Positions 34,878-44,106 of a DNA stretch of 64,000 nucleotides are shown here, piece after piece; positions within the stretch are counted from its first letter, which is position 1; the number at the start of each line of letters is the position of its first letter. Location: assembly GCF_016698665.1 (NCBI RefSeq), contig NZ_CP068046.1, positions 3,348,001 through 3,412,000 of the forward strand, read 5' to 3'. The position numbers and the translations under genes were made by a program. Source of the stretch: Devosia rhizoryzae. Its GTDB lineage: Bacteria; Pseudomonadota; Alphaproteobacteria; Rhizobiales; Devosiaceae. The notes beneath the pieces were generated by a model, which saw only the letters and a program-made list of their open reading frames with translations, did not search any database and was not told the origin of the DNA.

Positions 34878-35831
34878 TTACTTCTCCACCACCGCGCCCT
34901 GGGCGCGTTGCAACAGCATGATGGGCACGACGACCACCAGGAGCATGGCCATGGCAACCGCGGCAGCGCGGGGCCAATTGGCATTGGTGAAGAATTCGTC
35001 CCAAAGAACGCGGCCGATCATCAACGTTTCCGGACCGCCGAGCAGCGACGGGATGACGAATTCGCCGATGGCCGGGATGAAGACCAGCATGGAGCCGGCG
35101 ATGATCCCGGGCAGCGACAGCGGCAGGGTCACCGAGAGGAAGGTGCGCAGCGGCTTGGCACCCAGGTCGGCAGAGGCTTCGAAGAGCGAGGTGTCGAGCT
35201 TCACCAGCGTCGTATAGAGCGGCAGGATCATGAAGGGCAGGTAGGTGTAGACGATGCCGACATAGACGGCAAAATCGGTCTGCATCATCACCAATGGCTG
35301 GATGCCGAAGAGGCCCAGGACCTGGTTGATGACTCCATTGCCGCGCATGAAGCCGGTCAGGGCGTAAACGCGCAGGAGGAAGGAGGTGAAGAAGGGCAGG
35401 ATCACCAGCATCAGCAGGATATTGCGCCAGCGATCGGGCGCGCGCGCGATGGCATAGGCCATGGGGTAGCCGACGATCAGGGTGATGATCGTGGCGATCG
35501 CGGCGATGCGGATCGAGGAGAGGTAGGCGGCGACATAAAGGTTGTCGGTGAAGAGGCGGATGTAGTTGGAAAGGTGCAGGGTGAGCTGCACGGTGCCGTC
35601 TTCGGTCGAAAGAAGGGCGGAATAAGGCGGGCGGCCGAACTGCTTGGTGGCGAGCGAAATGCCGAAGACCACGGCGAGGGGGATCAGGAAGAAGACCAGG
35701 AGCCAGAGCGCCGGCGCGGCCAGCACCAGCATGCGGCCGGTAATGCCGACCTTGGCGAGGCGCCGCTCGACTGCATTCCAGGGACGCAGGCGGCGCGGGG
35801 GCGGGTAGGTGGGTTCGTGCGTGGCGGTCAT
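34878..35831 (-). CDS. potH: Polyamine ABC transporter permease (PotH/PotB-like)
   Basis: A 317-residue permease with six membrane helices after an N-terminal extension of about 35 residues. LLRVYALTGFMRGNGVINQVL and the EAA loop FEASADLGAKPLRTFLSVTLPLSLPGI are typical of PotB/PotH. The start overlaps the potG stop by 4 nt. Confidence 0.9.
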   Translation of the reverse strand: MTATHEPTYPPPRRLRPWNAVERRLAKVGITGRMLVLAAPALWLLVFFLIPLAVVFGISLATKQFGRPPYSALLSTEDGTVQLTLHLSNYIRLFTDNLYVAAYLSSIRIAAIATIITLIVGYPMAYAIARAPDRWRNILLMLVILPFFTSFLLRVYALTGFMRGNGVINQVLGLFGIQPLVMMQTDFAVYVGIVYTYLPFMILPLYTTLVKLDTSLFEASADLGAKPLRTFLSVTLPLSLPGIIAGSMLVFIPAIGEFVIPSLLGGPETLMIGRVLWDEFFTNANWPRAAAVAMAMLLVVVVPIMLLQRAQGAVVEK

Positions 35832-36982
35832 GACGTCAGCACCGAGCCGGCATTGTCGTTCCAGGTGACGTAGACTTCTTCTTCCCAGGTGATGGCGTCG
35901 GGGTTGCCGCGGACGGAATTGGTCTGGCTGACGCGGATGCGTTTGCCGCTCTCAAGAACGATTTGGTAGAGCGAGATATCGCCGAGATAGGCGATTTCCT
36001 CGACCACGCCCTTGGTGACGTTGGCGTCGAAGAGGCCTTCGGGACGCTCGCGCGAGATCGACATTTTTTCGGGGCGGATGGCCCACCAGAGGATCTGGTC
36101 GGGGGCGCAATCGACGCCGTGCCCAACATAAATATCGCAGCCCAGTTCCGCCGAGCGGATGCGGACGTGATCGGGTTCGTCTTCGCTGACCACGCCTTCC
36201 ACCATGTTGGCGGAGCCGATGAAACCGGCGACAAAGCGCGAATTGGGGAATTCGTAGATATCGGTGGGCTCGCCGATCATGGCGATTTCACCCTGGTTCA
36301 TGACGCCGATGCGGGTCGCCAGGGTCATGGCTTCTTCCTGGTCGTGGGTGACCACGATAAAGGTGACGCCGAGCTGTTCTTGAATTTTTACCAGTTCGAA
36401 CTGGGTTTCCTCGCGCAGCTTCTTGTCGAGCGCGCCAAGGGGTTCATCGAGCAGCAGGAGCTTGGGACGCTTGGCGAGGGCGCGTGCGAGGGCGACGCGC
36501 TGGCGCTGGCCGCCGGAGAGCTGGTGCGGACGGCGCTTGCCATAGTCCTGGAGCTTGACCAGGGCCAGGAGCTCGGCGACGCGCGCATTGATCTCGTCAC
36601 GGGGCAGGTGATCGCGCTTGAGGCCATAGGCGATGTTCTGCTCGACCGACATGTGCGGGAAGAGCGCATAGGACTGGAACATCATGTTGACCGGCCGCTG
36701 ATAGGGCGGCACGTCGGTCATGTCCTGGCCATCGATTTCGATCGTGCCCGAAGTGGGGCGTTCAAAGCCGGCCAGCATGCGCAGAAGCGTCGACTTGCCG
36801 GAGCCGGAGCCGCCCAGGAGGCAGAAGAGTTCGGAACGGTAGATATCGAGCGAAACGTCATAGACCGCGGTGATGTCACCGAATTTCTTGGTGACGTTCT
36901 TGATGCGGACAAAGGGCTTGTTGTTGGAGGGATCACGCCAAGGGCGGGTGTCGATGGCAAGCTGTTGCGGTTTCTTGGCCAT
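35828..36982 (-). CDS. potG: Polyamine ABC transporter ATP-binding protein (PotG-like)
   Basis: A 384-residue ATPase: Walker A GGSGSGKST, Q-loop MFQSYALFPHM, signature LSGGQRQRVALARAL, Walker B LLLLDEPLGALD, and a C-terminal TOBE domain (about 290-380). A TTG six codons upstream is an alternative start but the ATG at 36982 is more usual. It energises putrescine/spermidine uptake with PotFHI. Confidence 0.92.
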   Translation of the reverse strand: MAKKPQQLAIDTRPWRDPSNNKPFVRIKNVTKKFGDITAVYDVSLDIYRSELFCLLGGSGSGKSTLLRMLAGFERPTSGTIEIDGQDMTDVPPYQRPVNMMFQSYALFPHMSVEQNIAYGLKRDHLPRDEINARVAELLALVKLQDYGKRRPHQLSGGQRQRVALARALAKRPKLLLLDEPLGALDKKLREETQFELVKIQEQLGVTFIVVTHDQEEAMTLATRIGVMNQGEIAMIGEPTDIYEFPNSRFVAGFIGSANMVEGVVSEDEPDHVRIRSAELGCDIYVGHGVDCAPDQILWWAIRPEKMSISRERPEGLFDANVTKGVVEEIAYLGDISLYQIVLESGKRIRVSQTNSVRGNPDAITWEEEVYVTWNDNAGSVLTS

Positions 36983-37040
36983 TTGGCGGTCTCTGCTCAA
37001 GAGTGAAGGGGCAGCTTGCGCCGCCCCTTGCTGAAGACAA

Positions 37041-38123
37041 TTACTGGCCCGTTTTGATGCGGGTCCAGGTGCGGGTCAAGAGCTCTTCGAATTCAGGTGT
37101 GTGCGCCCGCATGGTGAAGCCGGCGGCCAGCGTTTCGGCCGATGGATAGATGGAAGGGTTGGACTTGACCTCTTCATCGACGAATTCGAGCGAAGCCGGG
37201 TTCGGGTTGGCATAGAACACGGTGTTGGTGATCTCGGCCACGACTTCGGGACGCAGGATATAGTCGATGAACTTGTGGGCGTTCTGCGGATGCGGCGCAT
37301 CGGCCGGGATGGCGAGGACGTCGTAAAGGGTCGGCGCGCCCTCAGAGGGGATCAGGTAGCTGATCTCGGTGCCTTCGGCAGCCGCATCGGCGGCGATGAA
37401 CATGTCGCCCGAATAGCCCATAGCGAGGCAGATTTCGCCATTGCCGAGGTCATCGATATATTGCGAGGAGTGGAAGTAACGCACCGACGGCTTGATGGAA
37501 TTGAGCAGTTCCTCGGCCTTGGCGAGATCTTCTTCGCTTTCCGAATTCGGATCGAGACCGAGATAGTGGAGCGCAGCGCCGACGACTTCGGAGGGGCTAT
37601 CCATGACGGCGACGCCGCAGGAGGCGAGCTTGCCCACGGTTTCCGGATCGAAAAGCAGGTCCCAGCTGGTGGGCGGGGTATCGGTGCCCAGGGCTTCGGC
37701 GACCTTGGCGGTGTTGTAGCCGAGGCCGATGGTGTTGAGCATATAGGGAATGCCATGGGCGTTGTCGGGATCGAGCTCGGCGACGGTCTCCATGGCGACG
37801 GGATCGAGATTGCCAAGGTTTGTCAGCTGGCTCTTGTCGAGCGGCAGGATCAGGCCGGCCATGATCTGGCGGGCGAGGAAATTGCCGGAAGGGACGACGA
37901 TGTCGTAGCCGGAATTGCCGGCGAGGAGCTTGGCGTCGACGATCTCGTTGTTGTCGTAGACGTCGTAATTGACCTGGATGCCGGTTTCCGCCGTGAAGTT
38001 GGCGATGGTGTCTTCTGCGATGTAGTCGGACCAGTTGTAGACGTTAAGGACCGGCTCTTCCTGGGCAAAGGCCGGGGCGGCGGCGAGAAGGGCGCCAAGG
38101 GCGATGGCGAGCGACTTTGTCAT
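37041..38123 (-). CDS. potF: Polyamine periplasmic binding protein (PotF-like)
   Basis: A 360-residue periplasmic receptor. The signal peptide MTKSLAIALGALLAAAPAFA is followed by LNVYNWSDYIAEDTIANFTA, the PotD/PotF signature whose Trp and Asp contact the polyamine. YDIVVPSGNFLARQ and GYSGDMFIAADAA are also family-typical. First gene of the operon; a ligand such as putrescine is likely. Confidence 0.9.
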   Translation of the reverse strand: MTKSLAIALGALLAAAPAFAQEEPVLNVYNWSDYIAEDTIANFTAETGIQVNYDVYDNNEIVDAKLLAGNSGYDIVVPSGNFLARQIMAGLILPLDKSQLTNLGNLDPVAMETVAELDPDNAHGIPYMLNTIGLGYNTAKVAEALGTDTPPTSWDLLFDPETVGKLASCGVAVMDSPSEVVGAALHYLGLDPNSESEEDLAKAEELLNSIKPSVRYFHSSQYIDDLGNGEICLAMGYSGDMFIAADAAAEGTEISYLIPSEGAPTLYDVLAIPADAPHPQNAHKFIDYILRPEVVAEITNTVFYANPNPASLEFVDEEVKSNPSIYPSAETLAAGFTMRAHTPEFEELLTRTWTRIKTGQ

Positions 38124-38438
38124 GAGGGCCAAGTCTCCTGATGTGGACCGTATGGGGAGGTGAATTTCAGGGGCGCGGAAAGGCGCGCGGGGCAGTCGCA
38201 AGGATCAGCCCAGATTTGGGCGCATATCGTGGCGCGCTCGGCGCACCATCAACAATGGACCTGGTCAGCGAAGTGCCCTTTCCCGTATCGATGGCCGCAC
38301 GGTACTCATAAAGGCGAGGAGCGGCAAGGCTTGGACTCTTAGTTTTATGAGGGTTGACCGGGTTTTTGCCCTAGCGCACAAGCGGGGCAAAGCGGGCCGC
38401 TCGACGGCCTCGGTCAGAGAGTTTTCGGAGCGTATAGC
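38124..38438. other. 315-nt divergent intergenic region (potF / psuG)
   Basis: This holds the promoters of the potFGHI operon (minus) and psuGK (plus). A small hairpin GCCCA-GATT-TGGGC near 38205-38219 lies in the potF leader. TTGACC near 38353 could be a -35 box for psuG, but the -10 is unclear. I see no ORF or other element. Confidence 0.4.
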
Positions 38439-39365
38439 ATGAGCGGCAAGGCCTATCTTTCAGTGAGCAACGAAGTCGAGGCGGCGCTTGCTTCCGGCAA
38501 GGCGGTGGTGGCGCTGGAATCGACCATCATCACCCATGGCATGCCCTTTCCGCAGAACCTCGAAATGGCGCGCGACGTGGAAGAGGTGATCCGGGCTCAG
38601 GGCGCGGTGCCAGCGACGATCGCGATCATGGACGGCAAGCTCAAGGTGGGCGTTTCGGGCGAGGACCTGGAGCGGCTGGCGCGCGAGGGGCACAAGGCGG
38701 CCAAGGCGAGCCGGCGGGACATGGCGGCGCTTCTGGCCAATGGGGTGATGGCCGGCACGACCGTGGCGACGACGATGCAGATCGCAGCGCTAGCAGGGAT
38801 CAAGGTTTTTGCCACCGGCGGCATCGGCGGCGTGCATCGCGGGGCCGAAGATAGTTTCGATATTTCGGCCGACCTCGAGGAGCTGGGGCGCACGCCGGTG
38901 GCGGTGGTTTGCGCGGGGGCCAAGTCGATCCTCGATATCGCCAAGACATTGGAAGTGCTGGAAACCAATGGCGTGCCGGTCTTGGGCTTTGGCACCGACC
39001 ATTTCCCGGCCTTCTGGGCGCGTGAGAGCGGGTTTGGGGTCGATCAGCGGTTCGACGATGCAGCCGGCGTGGCGCGGATGCTGGCGATCCAGAACAATCT
39101 GGGCATGGGTGGCGTCTTGATCGCAAATCCCATTCCCGAAACGGATGCCTGGGCGGCATCTGCGATCGAGGGCTTTATCACCCAAGCGCTGAGTGATGCT
39201 GACAGCCAGGGCGTCAAAGGCAAAGCGATGACGCCATTCCTGCTCAAGCGCATTTTCGAGCTGACCGGCGGCAAGTCGCTGGTGAGCAATATCGCGCTGG
39301 TCAAAAACAATGCGCGGGTGGCGGCCGATATCGCCGTGGCGTTGGCAGGCATCCCCCGGGCATGA
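38439..39365 (+). CDS. psuG: Pseudouridine-5'-phosphate glycosidase
   Basis: A 308-residue PsuG: VVALESTIITHGMPFPQNLE near residue 28, HKAAKASRRDMAA, ATGGIGGVHRGAEDSFDISA and a C-terminal TGGKSLVSNIALVKNNA. It splits pseudouridine 5'-phosphate into uracil and ribose 5-phosphate. It overlaps the kinase gene by 4 nt, forming the pseudouridine breakdown pair. CGGAG precedes the ATG at 38439. Confidence 0.94.
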   Translation: MSGKAYLSVSNEVEAALASGKAVVALESTIITHGMPFPQNLEMARDVEEVIRAQGAVPATIAIMDGKLKVGVSGEDLERLAREGHKAAKASRRDMAALLANGVMAGTTVATTMQIAALAGIKVFATGGIGGVHRGAEDSFDISADLEELGRTPVAVVCAGAKSILDIAKTLEVLETNGVPVLGFGTDHFPAFWARESGFGVDQRFDDAAGVARMLAIQNNLGMGGVLIANPIPETDAWAASAIEGFITQALSDADSQGVKGKAMTPFLLKRIFELTGGKSLVSNIALVKNNARVAADIAVALAGIPRA

Positions 39366-40246
39366 GCCGGCGCATCCTTGTCGTCGGCGACGTCATGACC
39401 GACATCATCGTCAAGCCCGATGGGCCGATGGTGATGGGGTCGGACCGGGCCGCTTCGATCCGCAACCGGCCGGGTGGGTCGGGCGCCAACCAGGCGGTGT
39501 GGCTCGGCGCGGCGGGTGCGGACGTGATGTTTGCAGCGCGCGTCGGGGCCGACGAGCGGGCGATGTACGAGAACTATTTCCGCGGGCTCGGCGTCGTGCC
39601 GGCGCTGGCGGGGGACCGCGAGCTGCCTTCCGGGGTGCTGGTCACGATCCTTGATCCGAGCGGCGAGCGCAGCTTTCTTACTGACCGGGGCGCGAACCTC
39701 AATCTTTGCGCCGACGACCTGCCGCCCACGCTTCTCGATGGCGTCGGCATGGTGATGGTGTCCGGCTACAGTTTTTTCGCGCCTGGGCCGCGCAAGGCCG
39801 TGCAGGGCCTCTTGGCGTCGGCGCGCGAGCGCGGGGTGGCGATTGCGATCGATCCGGCCTCGATCGGGTTCTTGGCCGAAGTCGGGCCGAGGCATTTCCG
39901 CGACTGGGTCGGGACCGCGGACTGGCTCTTTGCCAATGAAAGCGAAGCCGAGATGCTGACCGGCGAGGCTGAGTTCGAGAGGCAGATTGAGCTGCTCGGT
40001 CAGCAGTTCGGCCATGTGGTGATCAAGCGCGGCCGCTTCGGCGCGGCCCTGGGGGGTAGGGACGGCATCGCGGTCAGCCAGCCGGCGCCGGTGGTGCAGG
40101 TGGTGGACACGACCGGGGCTGGCGATGCTTTTGCGGCAGGGTTCATGGCGGCGCTGATGCGGGGCGAGGCGCATGAGCGGTGCCTGGCAGCAGGGATCGA
40201 GCGCGGCGCCAGGGCGGTGCAGTTCGTGGGTGGGCAGCCTAGTTAG
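39362..40246 (+). CDS. psuK: PfkB-family kinase, probable pseudouridine kinase
   Basis: A 294-residue ribokinase-fold enzyme. The N-terminal VVGDVMTDIIV and GGSGANQAVWLGAAGADV form the sugar site, and the C-terminal DTTGAGDAFAAGFMAAL carries the catalytic aspartate and anion hole. Coupling to psuG (4-nt overlap) indicates pseudouridine phosphorylation. Its end overlaps the convergent DUF2726 gene by 8 nt. Confidence 0.87.
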   Translation: MSRRILVVGDVMTDIIVKPDGPMVMGSDRAASIRNRPGGSGANQAVWLGAAGADVMFAARVGADERAMYENYFRGLGVVPALAGDRELPSGVLVTILDPSGERSFLTDRGANLNLCADDLPPTLLDGVGMVMVSGYSFFAPGPRKAVQGLLASARERGVAIAIDPASIGFLAEVGPRHFRDWVGTADWLFANESEAEMLTGEAEFERQIELLGQQFGHVVIKRGRFGAALGGRDGIAVSQPAPVVQVVDTTGAGDAFAAGFMAALMRGEAHERCLAAGIERGARAVQFVGGQPS

Positions 40247-40916
40247 GAGACCGTTCAAAAGGCGAGATCATGCCAGGTGAGGTTGGCGGCTTGTTGCGCT
40301 GAATGCTGTCGCTCACCAAGCGGCAGATTTCTGCGGCTTGATGATAATCGAAGATCTCCAAGAACTCGACGCCGGCCCGGCGCAGAGCTTCGCGCTTTAC
40401 CGCGTCCCGCGCGGCAGCGTCGCCCTGGTGATGACCAGGCCCTTGATGCTCGATTGCGACGACCGGGAAACCATGGGTGTCGATGACCAGCATATCGACC
40501 CGCTTAGAGTTCACGGACCTGTAGGCTTCTGCATCCGTGGAGTGCAGGAACTCGCCCATGCTGGGTTGTGCCATCAGTCGAAAACCCGGGCCGCAGTTTC
40601 GAAGATGAGACTCGACGGTGCGAAACACATCATACTCACCTTTCGACATGAGCCTCTGCTTTTGGAAGGGCGCATGCATTACGGTACGCAATTGATCAGC
40701 AGCGTCCCTAGGCTTTGCCGCTGATCGATGTTTTCTCTCAAAGCCTTTCTCTTGTCGGTCGGAGACTTGCACAGTTCGCGGCGACCACGGTTTGCCCTTT
40801 GTGGGTGGCCTTCGCCCGTAGAACGCTGCAACAGCTGCCGCAGCAGCCAGCAAGATCAATGCGATGACTTCCATCGACAAGAAACTGGGCATGGCCTTTA
40901 CCGCAATGATTTCCAC
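40239..40916 (-). CDS. DUF2726 protein with N-terminal membrane anchor
   Basis: A 225-residue protein. Residues about 14-34 form one membrane helix (MEVIALILLAAAAAVAAFYG), then a basic linker and a DUF2726 domain: MSKGEYDVFRTVESHL, RVDMLVIDTHGFPVVAIEHQG and REALRRAGVEFLEI. The last part resembles the restriction-endonuclease-like core (D...ExQ). The GTG at 40916 has GGGAGG 5 nt upstream, favouring it over ATG at 40892. Function unknown. Confidence 0.75.
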   Translation of the reverse strand: MEIIAVKAMPSFLSMEVIALILLAAAAAVAAFYGRRPPTKGKPWSPRTVQVSDRQEKGFERKHRSAAKPRDAADQLRTVMHAPFQKQRLMSKGEYDVFRTVESHLRNCGPGFRLMAQPSMGEFLHSTDAEAYRSVNSKRVDMLVIDTHGFPVVAIEHQGPGHHQGDAAARDAVKREALRRAGVEFLEIFDYHQAAEICRLVSDSIQRNKPPTSPGMISPFERSPN

Positions 40917-40995
40917 TTACGCCTCCCTCACGGAGGAGTAAGCTGCAGCAGATCGGTTAAAGTCTTTCTCTGTCAATCCGTGCAATTGCGCGAGA

Positions 40996-41799
40996 TTAAT
41001 GATCCTCATTGGCGTCGGCGATGCCGCGGTTCCAGTAACCGGCGGCCTTGATGTATTCGGGGTTGAAGCCGCGCGCCTCGAGATCGGCGCGGACGGCTCG
41101 GGACATGGCGACTTCGCCGGCGATATAGGCGTAGGCGATGCCTGCCGGGAAAGTGGCGGCGGCAATGGCGTCCTGGATCAGCGTCGTGGTGCCGGCGGGG
41201 GCGCGTTTGCGGTGGAGGTAGGTGAGGCTGAGGTCAGCGGCGGTTTGAAAGCGCTGCTCTTCGGCCGCGTTTTCGACTTCGATGAAGGCGAGGATTTTTG
41301 CGCCGGCGCCTAGTTCTTCGATACGGCGGCCGATGGCGGGAAGGGCGGTTTCGTCGCCGGCCAAAAGGTACCAGTCAAAGGTCATGGGCACGACCATGGA
41401 GCCGCGCGGCCCGCCGATGACCAGCGTCTTGCCGGGCGCAGCCTCCGCGGCCCAGGTCGAGGCAGGGCCATCGCCGTGAAGCACGAAATCGAGCTCGATC
41501 CAGCCTTCGGCGACGCTCCAGTAGCGCGGGGTATAGTCGCGCATCTCCGGCCGCGTACCGGGCGGGAACTCGGCGCCGTTTGGCCCAATGGGCGGCAGCA
41601 GCGGCTCGACACCCTCGGGGAAAAAGAACGCCTTGATGTGATCGGCATGGGCTGGGGACACAAAGCCTGTCATGTCGCCGGTCAAATGAATGCGGCGCAT
41701 CAGCGGGGTGATATCGGTGACCGTTTCGACGGTAAGGAGGCGCAGGCGGGTTTCGTGGCGGACGCGTTGCGGGGCGCGGGGGTCGAGGGTCTCGGTCAT
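40996..41799 (-). CDS. Siderophore-interacting protein / NADPH-dependent ferric-siderophore reductase
   Basis: A 267-residue SIP-family flavoprotein. The FAD site RDYTPRYWS is present, with DFVLHGDGPASTWAAEAAPG and GPRGSMVVP; the C-terminal NAD-binding half has YLLAGDETALPAIGRRIE and IAGEVAMSRAVRADL. It reduces ferric-siderophores in the cytoplasm. No siderophore uptake genes are adjacent. The start at 41799 (ATG) is preferred over an upstream extension. Confidence 0.9.
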   Translation of the reverse strand: MTETLDPRAPQRVRHETRLRLLTVETVTDITPLMRRIHLTGDMTGFVSPAHADHIKAFFFPEGVEPLLPPIGPNGAEFPPGTRPEMRDYTPRYWSVAEGWIELDFVLHGDGPASTWAAEAAPGKTLVIGGPRGSMVVPMTFDWYLLAGDETALPAIGRRIEELGAGAKILAFIEVENAAEEQRFQTAADLSLTYLHRKRAPAGTTTLIQDAIAAATFPAGIAYAYIAGEVAMSRAVRADLEARGFNPEYIKAAGYWNRGIADANEDH

Positions 41800-41871
41800 G
41801 CAGTCAATCCTGATTTGAGTTGTCAGCATTAGCGATGTGCCGGCGGTGAGACAAGTTACGGCTAAGCAAGG

Positions 41872-42435
41872 ATGCAGCTTTCAAAACCCGGAGCCGAGCT
41901 TATAACGGGCCCCATGCATCCCCTGGTTCATCGATTCATCGCCCGCCACGAGCCGCGTCACGACTGGCGCGTGCATGCCAAATCGGCAGCCGCAGCGACA
42001 TTGAGCGTGTCGCTGATTGGCGGTCTCGGAGCGTTGACGGGCATTCCCCTGCTGCTGGCGCCGCTCGGGCCAACGGCCTTGCTGATCTTCGGTCAGCCCA
42101 ATTCGGCTGGGGCGCAGCCGATCAATATCTTTGCCGGTTACCTGATCAGCACGTTGATCGCCGTGGCGGCAATGCAGGTGGTGCCAGAGCCGTGGTGGCT
42201 GGCTGCCATGGCGGTGGGTGTCGCAATGCTGGCCATGCTGGTGCTGCGGGTGACGCATCCGCCGGCCCTTGCCGTGCCGCTGTTGATCCTCACCGGACCG
42301 GTGGATGCCGGGCGGCTCTTTGGCGTGCTGCTGGTGGCGTGTCTGGTGCTGGTAGCTCTTGGCATGGTGCTTCATCGCCTGCCGCCCAAAGTGCGCTATC
42401 CGTTGCCGCTGGCCGAAGAGATCGACAAGCGCTGA
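41872..42435 (+). CDS. HPP-family membrane protein
   Basis: About 187 residues with four membrane helices. The family motif HPPA occurs in RVTHPPALAVPLLI, and LLAPLGPTALLIFGQPNSAGAQP is typical of the first helices. A plant chloroplast homologue is reported to carry nitrite, but the bacterial role is uncertain. The start may be 41872 or 41914 (MHPLVHRF); neither has a clear SD. Confidence 0.75.
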   Translation: MQLSKPGAELITGPMHPLVHRFIARHEPRHDWRVHAKSAAAATLSVSLIGGLGALTGIPLLLAPLGPTALLIFGQPNSAGAQPINIFAGYLISTLIAVAAMQVVPEPWWLAAMAVGVAMLAMLVLRVTHPPALAVPLLILTGPVDAGRLFGVLLVACLVLVALGMVLHRLPPKVRYPLPLAEEIDKR

Positions 42436-42504
42436 TCGCCGCAGTGGGGTTGAACCTTCGGCCCCCGCCTCTATGTCAGGCACCTAATAACAGGAGCCAG
42501 TGTC

Positions 42505-43473
42505 ATGAAGCGCGCCATCCATTCCGAGTTCGGTTCGCCCGAAAAAGTGTTGCGCAGCGAGGAGGCGCCGCGGCCGGAACCGGGCAAGGGGCAGGTGCTC
42601 GTCCGCATGCTGCTGTCGCCGGTGCACAACCACGATCTCATGACCATTGCCGGCCAGTATGGGTTCAAACCCGAGCTCCCCTATGTGCCGGGCACCGAGG
42701 CTGTCGGCGTGGTCGAGGCGCTGGGCGAAGGCGTTTCGAACCTCCAAACCGGGCAGCGGGTGGCGGGTGGCGCGAGCAGCACCTGGGCGGAATTTTACCT
42801 CGCCGATGCGACGCGGCTGGTGCCAGTGCCCGAAGGGGTCAGCGACGAGACGGCGTGCCGGCTGGTATCGATGCCGCTCAGTGCCAAGATGCTGCTGGAA
42901 TCGCTTGATGTTCAGCCGGGCGAATGGATCGTCCAGAATGCCGCCAACGGCGCCGTGGGCAAGCTCGTTGCGCAATATGGCAAGGAGCGGGGCATCAATG
43001 TGCTTGGCCTTGTGCGCCGGTCGGCGGCAGTCGAGGAGATGCGGGCGCTCGGCATCGACGCTGTAGTGGCGACCGATGAAGACGGCTGGGTCGAGAAGGC
43101 AAAGGCGCTGACGGGTAGCGCGCCGGTCGTGCGGGCCGTGGATTCGCTTGGTGGCGATGGCGCTGCGCAGGTGCTGAGCGTCGCCTCGGATGGCGCAGTG
43201 CTGATCAGCTTTGGCGCGATGACGCAGCGGCCGCTCAAGATCGCGGCGGGGGAGCTCTTGTTCCGCGGCATCACCGTCAAGGGGTTCTGGGGTGCCAAGC
43301 CGCCGATCAAGCCTGAGCGGATCGGCGAATTGCTCGGCGAATTGGTGCGCGATGCGGCGGCGGGGAAGCTGGTGCTGGAAGTCGAAAAGGCTTTTCCGAT
43401 CGAAGAGGTAGCGGAGGCAGCGCGCGCGAGTGGCGAGCCGGGCCGCAAGGGCAAGATTGCGATCAGGGGGTGA
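42505..43473 (+). CDS. Zinc-independent MDR-family oxidoreductase (quinone/enoyl reductase type)
   Basis: A 322-residue medium-chain reductase without zinc ligands. FKPELPYVPGTEAVGVVEALGEG and the nucleotide-binding NAANGAVGKLVAQYGKE resemble MECR/Etr1 and quinone oxidoreductases. ITVKGFWGAKPPIKPER is typical of the C-terminal part. Probable NADPH-dependent reductase; substrate unknown. Confidence 0.82.
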   Translation: MKRAIHSEFGSPEKVLRSEEAPRPEPGKGQVLVRMLLSPVHNHDLMTIAGQYGFKPELPYVPGTEAVGVVEALGEGVSNLQTGQRVAGGASSTWAEFYLADATRLVPVPEGVSDETACRLVSMPLSAKMLLESLDVQPGEWIVQNAANGAVGKLVAQYGKERGINVLGLVRRSAAVEEMRALGIDAVVATDEDGWVEKAKALTGSAPVVRAVDSLGGDGAAQVLSVASDGAVLISFGAMTQRPLKIAAGELLFRGITVKGFWGAKPPIKPERIGELLGELVRDAAAGKLVLEVEKAFPIEEVAEAARASGEPGRKGKIAIRG

Positions 43474-43499
43474 GGGCTGGCGGATGCTTCGACATCCCA

Positions 43500-43666
43500 G
43501 ACACCCCCTTCCGAGCGTCGCTAAGGCGCTGCGCACCTAAGCTCTGCTTGCCTTCCCCTCTGAGGGGGAAGGTGGCACCAAGTATGCGGCTCCCCTTTAC
43601 CCTCCCCCTCAGAGGGGAGGGTAGCGCAGCTTGGCCGCAGGCCTTAGCGTAGCTAGGGAGGGGGTG
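43500..43666. repeat. Palindromic repeat, copy 2 (upstream of DUF559 gene)
   Basis: The same family as 33851-34040. The left arm ACACCCCCTTCCGAGCGTCG and central CCTTCCCCTCTGAGGGGGAAGG-like palindrome are close to copy 3, while the right arm ends in GCTAGGGAGGGGGTGATC. GGAGGG in this arm lies about 9 nt before the DUF559 ATG and may serve as its SD. Confidence 0.8.
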
Positions 43667-43672
43667 ATCAGG

Positions 43673-44026
43673 ATGGTCAACATCGCACAGCGTTTGCGAA
43701 AGAATCCGACAGCGCCGGAGCTGAAGTTCTGGGCACTGATCCAGCCGATCCGAACACAGTGGCATTTCCGCAAGCAGGTGCGGATGGGCGGCTATGTTGT
43801 GGACTTTGCCAGCCACCAGGCGAAGCTGGTTGTCGAGATCGATGGGGACACGCATTTTGTCGGCACCGGTCCGATGCGGGACAAAGACAGAGACGGCGTG
43901 CTGCGTGCCTACGGTTATCAGGTTCTGCGGTTCACCAATGATGACGTGATGCGCAATCCGGAAGGTGTCTACAATACCGTGTTTGCAGCGCTCGCGTCGA
44001 AGGCACCCCCTTCCGAGCGACGCTAA
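43673..44026 (+). CDS. DUF559 protein (Vsr/restriction-endonuclease-like)
   Basis: A 117-residue DUF559 protein. It shows AQRLRKNPTAPELKFWALI, HFRKQVRMGGYVVDFASHQAKLVVEIDG (D...ExD nuclease-like core) and GYQVLRFTNDDVM. Its SD lies in repeat copy 2 and its last eight codons plus stop (KAPPSERR) are encoded by repeat copy 3, so the gene is framed by and partly built from repeats. The ATG at 43673 is chosen over 43631, which lies within the repeat. Possible role in DNA repair or mobility; unknown. Confidence 0.8.
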   Translation: MVNIAQRLRKNPTAPELKFWALIQPIRTQWHFRKQVRMGGYVVDFASHQAKLVVEIDGDTHFVGTGPMRDKDRDGVLRAYGYQVLRFTNDDVMRNPEGVYNTVFAALASKAPPSERR

Positions 44027-44078
44027 GGTGCTGCGCACCTAAGCTCTGCTTGCCTTCCCCTCTGAGGGGGAAGGTGGG
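44001..44078. repeat. Palindromic repeat, half copy 3 (downstream of DUF559 gene)
   Basis: Matches the left half of copy 2 nearly base for base (GCACCCCCTTCCGAGCGACG to GAGGGGGAAGGTGG). The right half is missing. It supplies the C-terminal codons and stop of the DUF559 gene and ends 29 nt before the stop of the convergent oxidoreductase gene. Confidence 0.75.
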
Positions 44079-44106
44079 CATCCAGTATGTGGCGCCACCA
44101 TGCGCC

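Noticed and set aside
43500..44078. Insertion sequence with transposase
   Set aside because: Only a DUF559 protein is encoded; no DDE or HUH transposase motifs and no clear target duplication visible.
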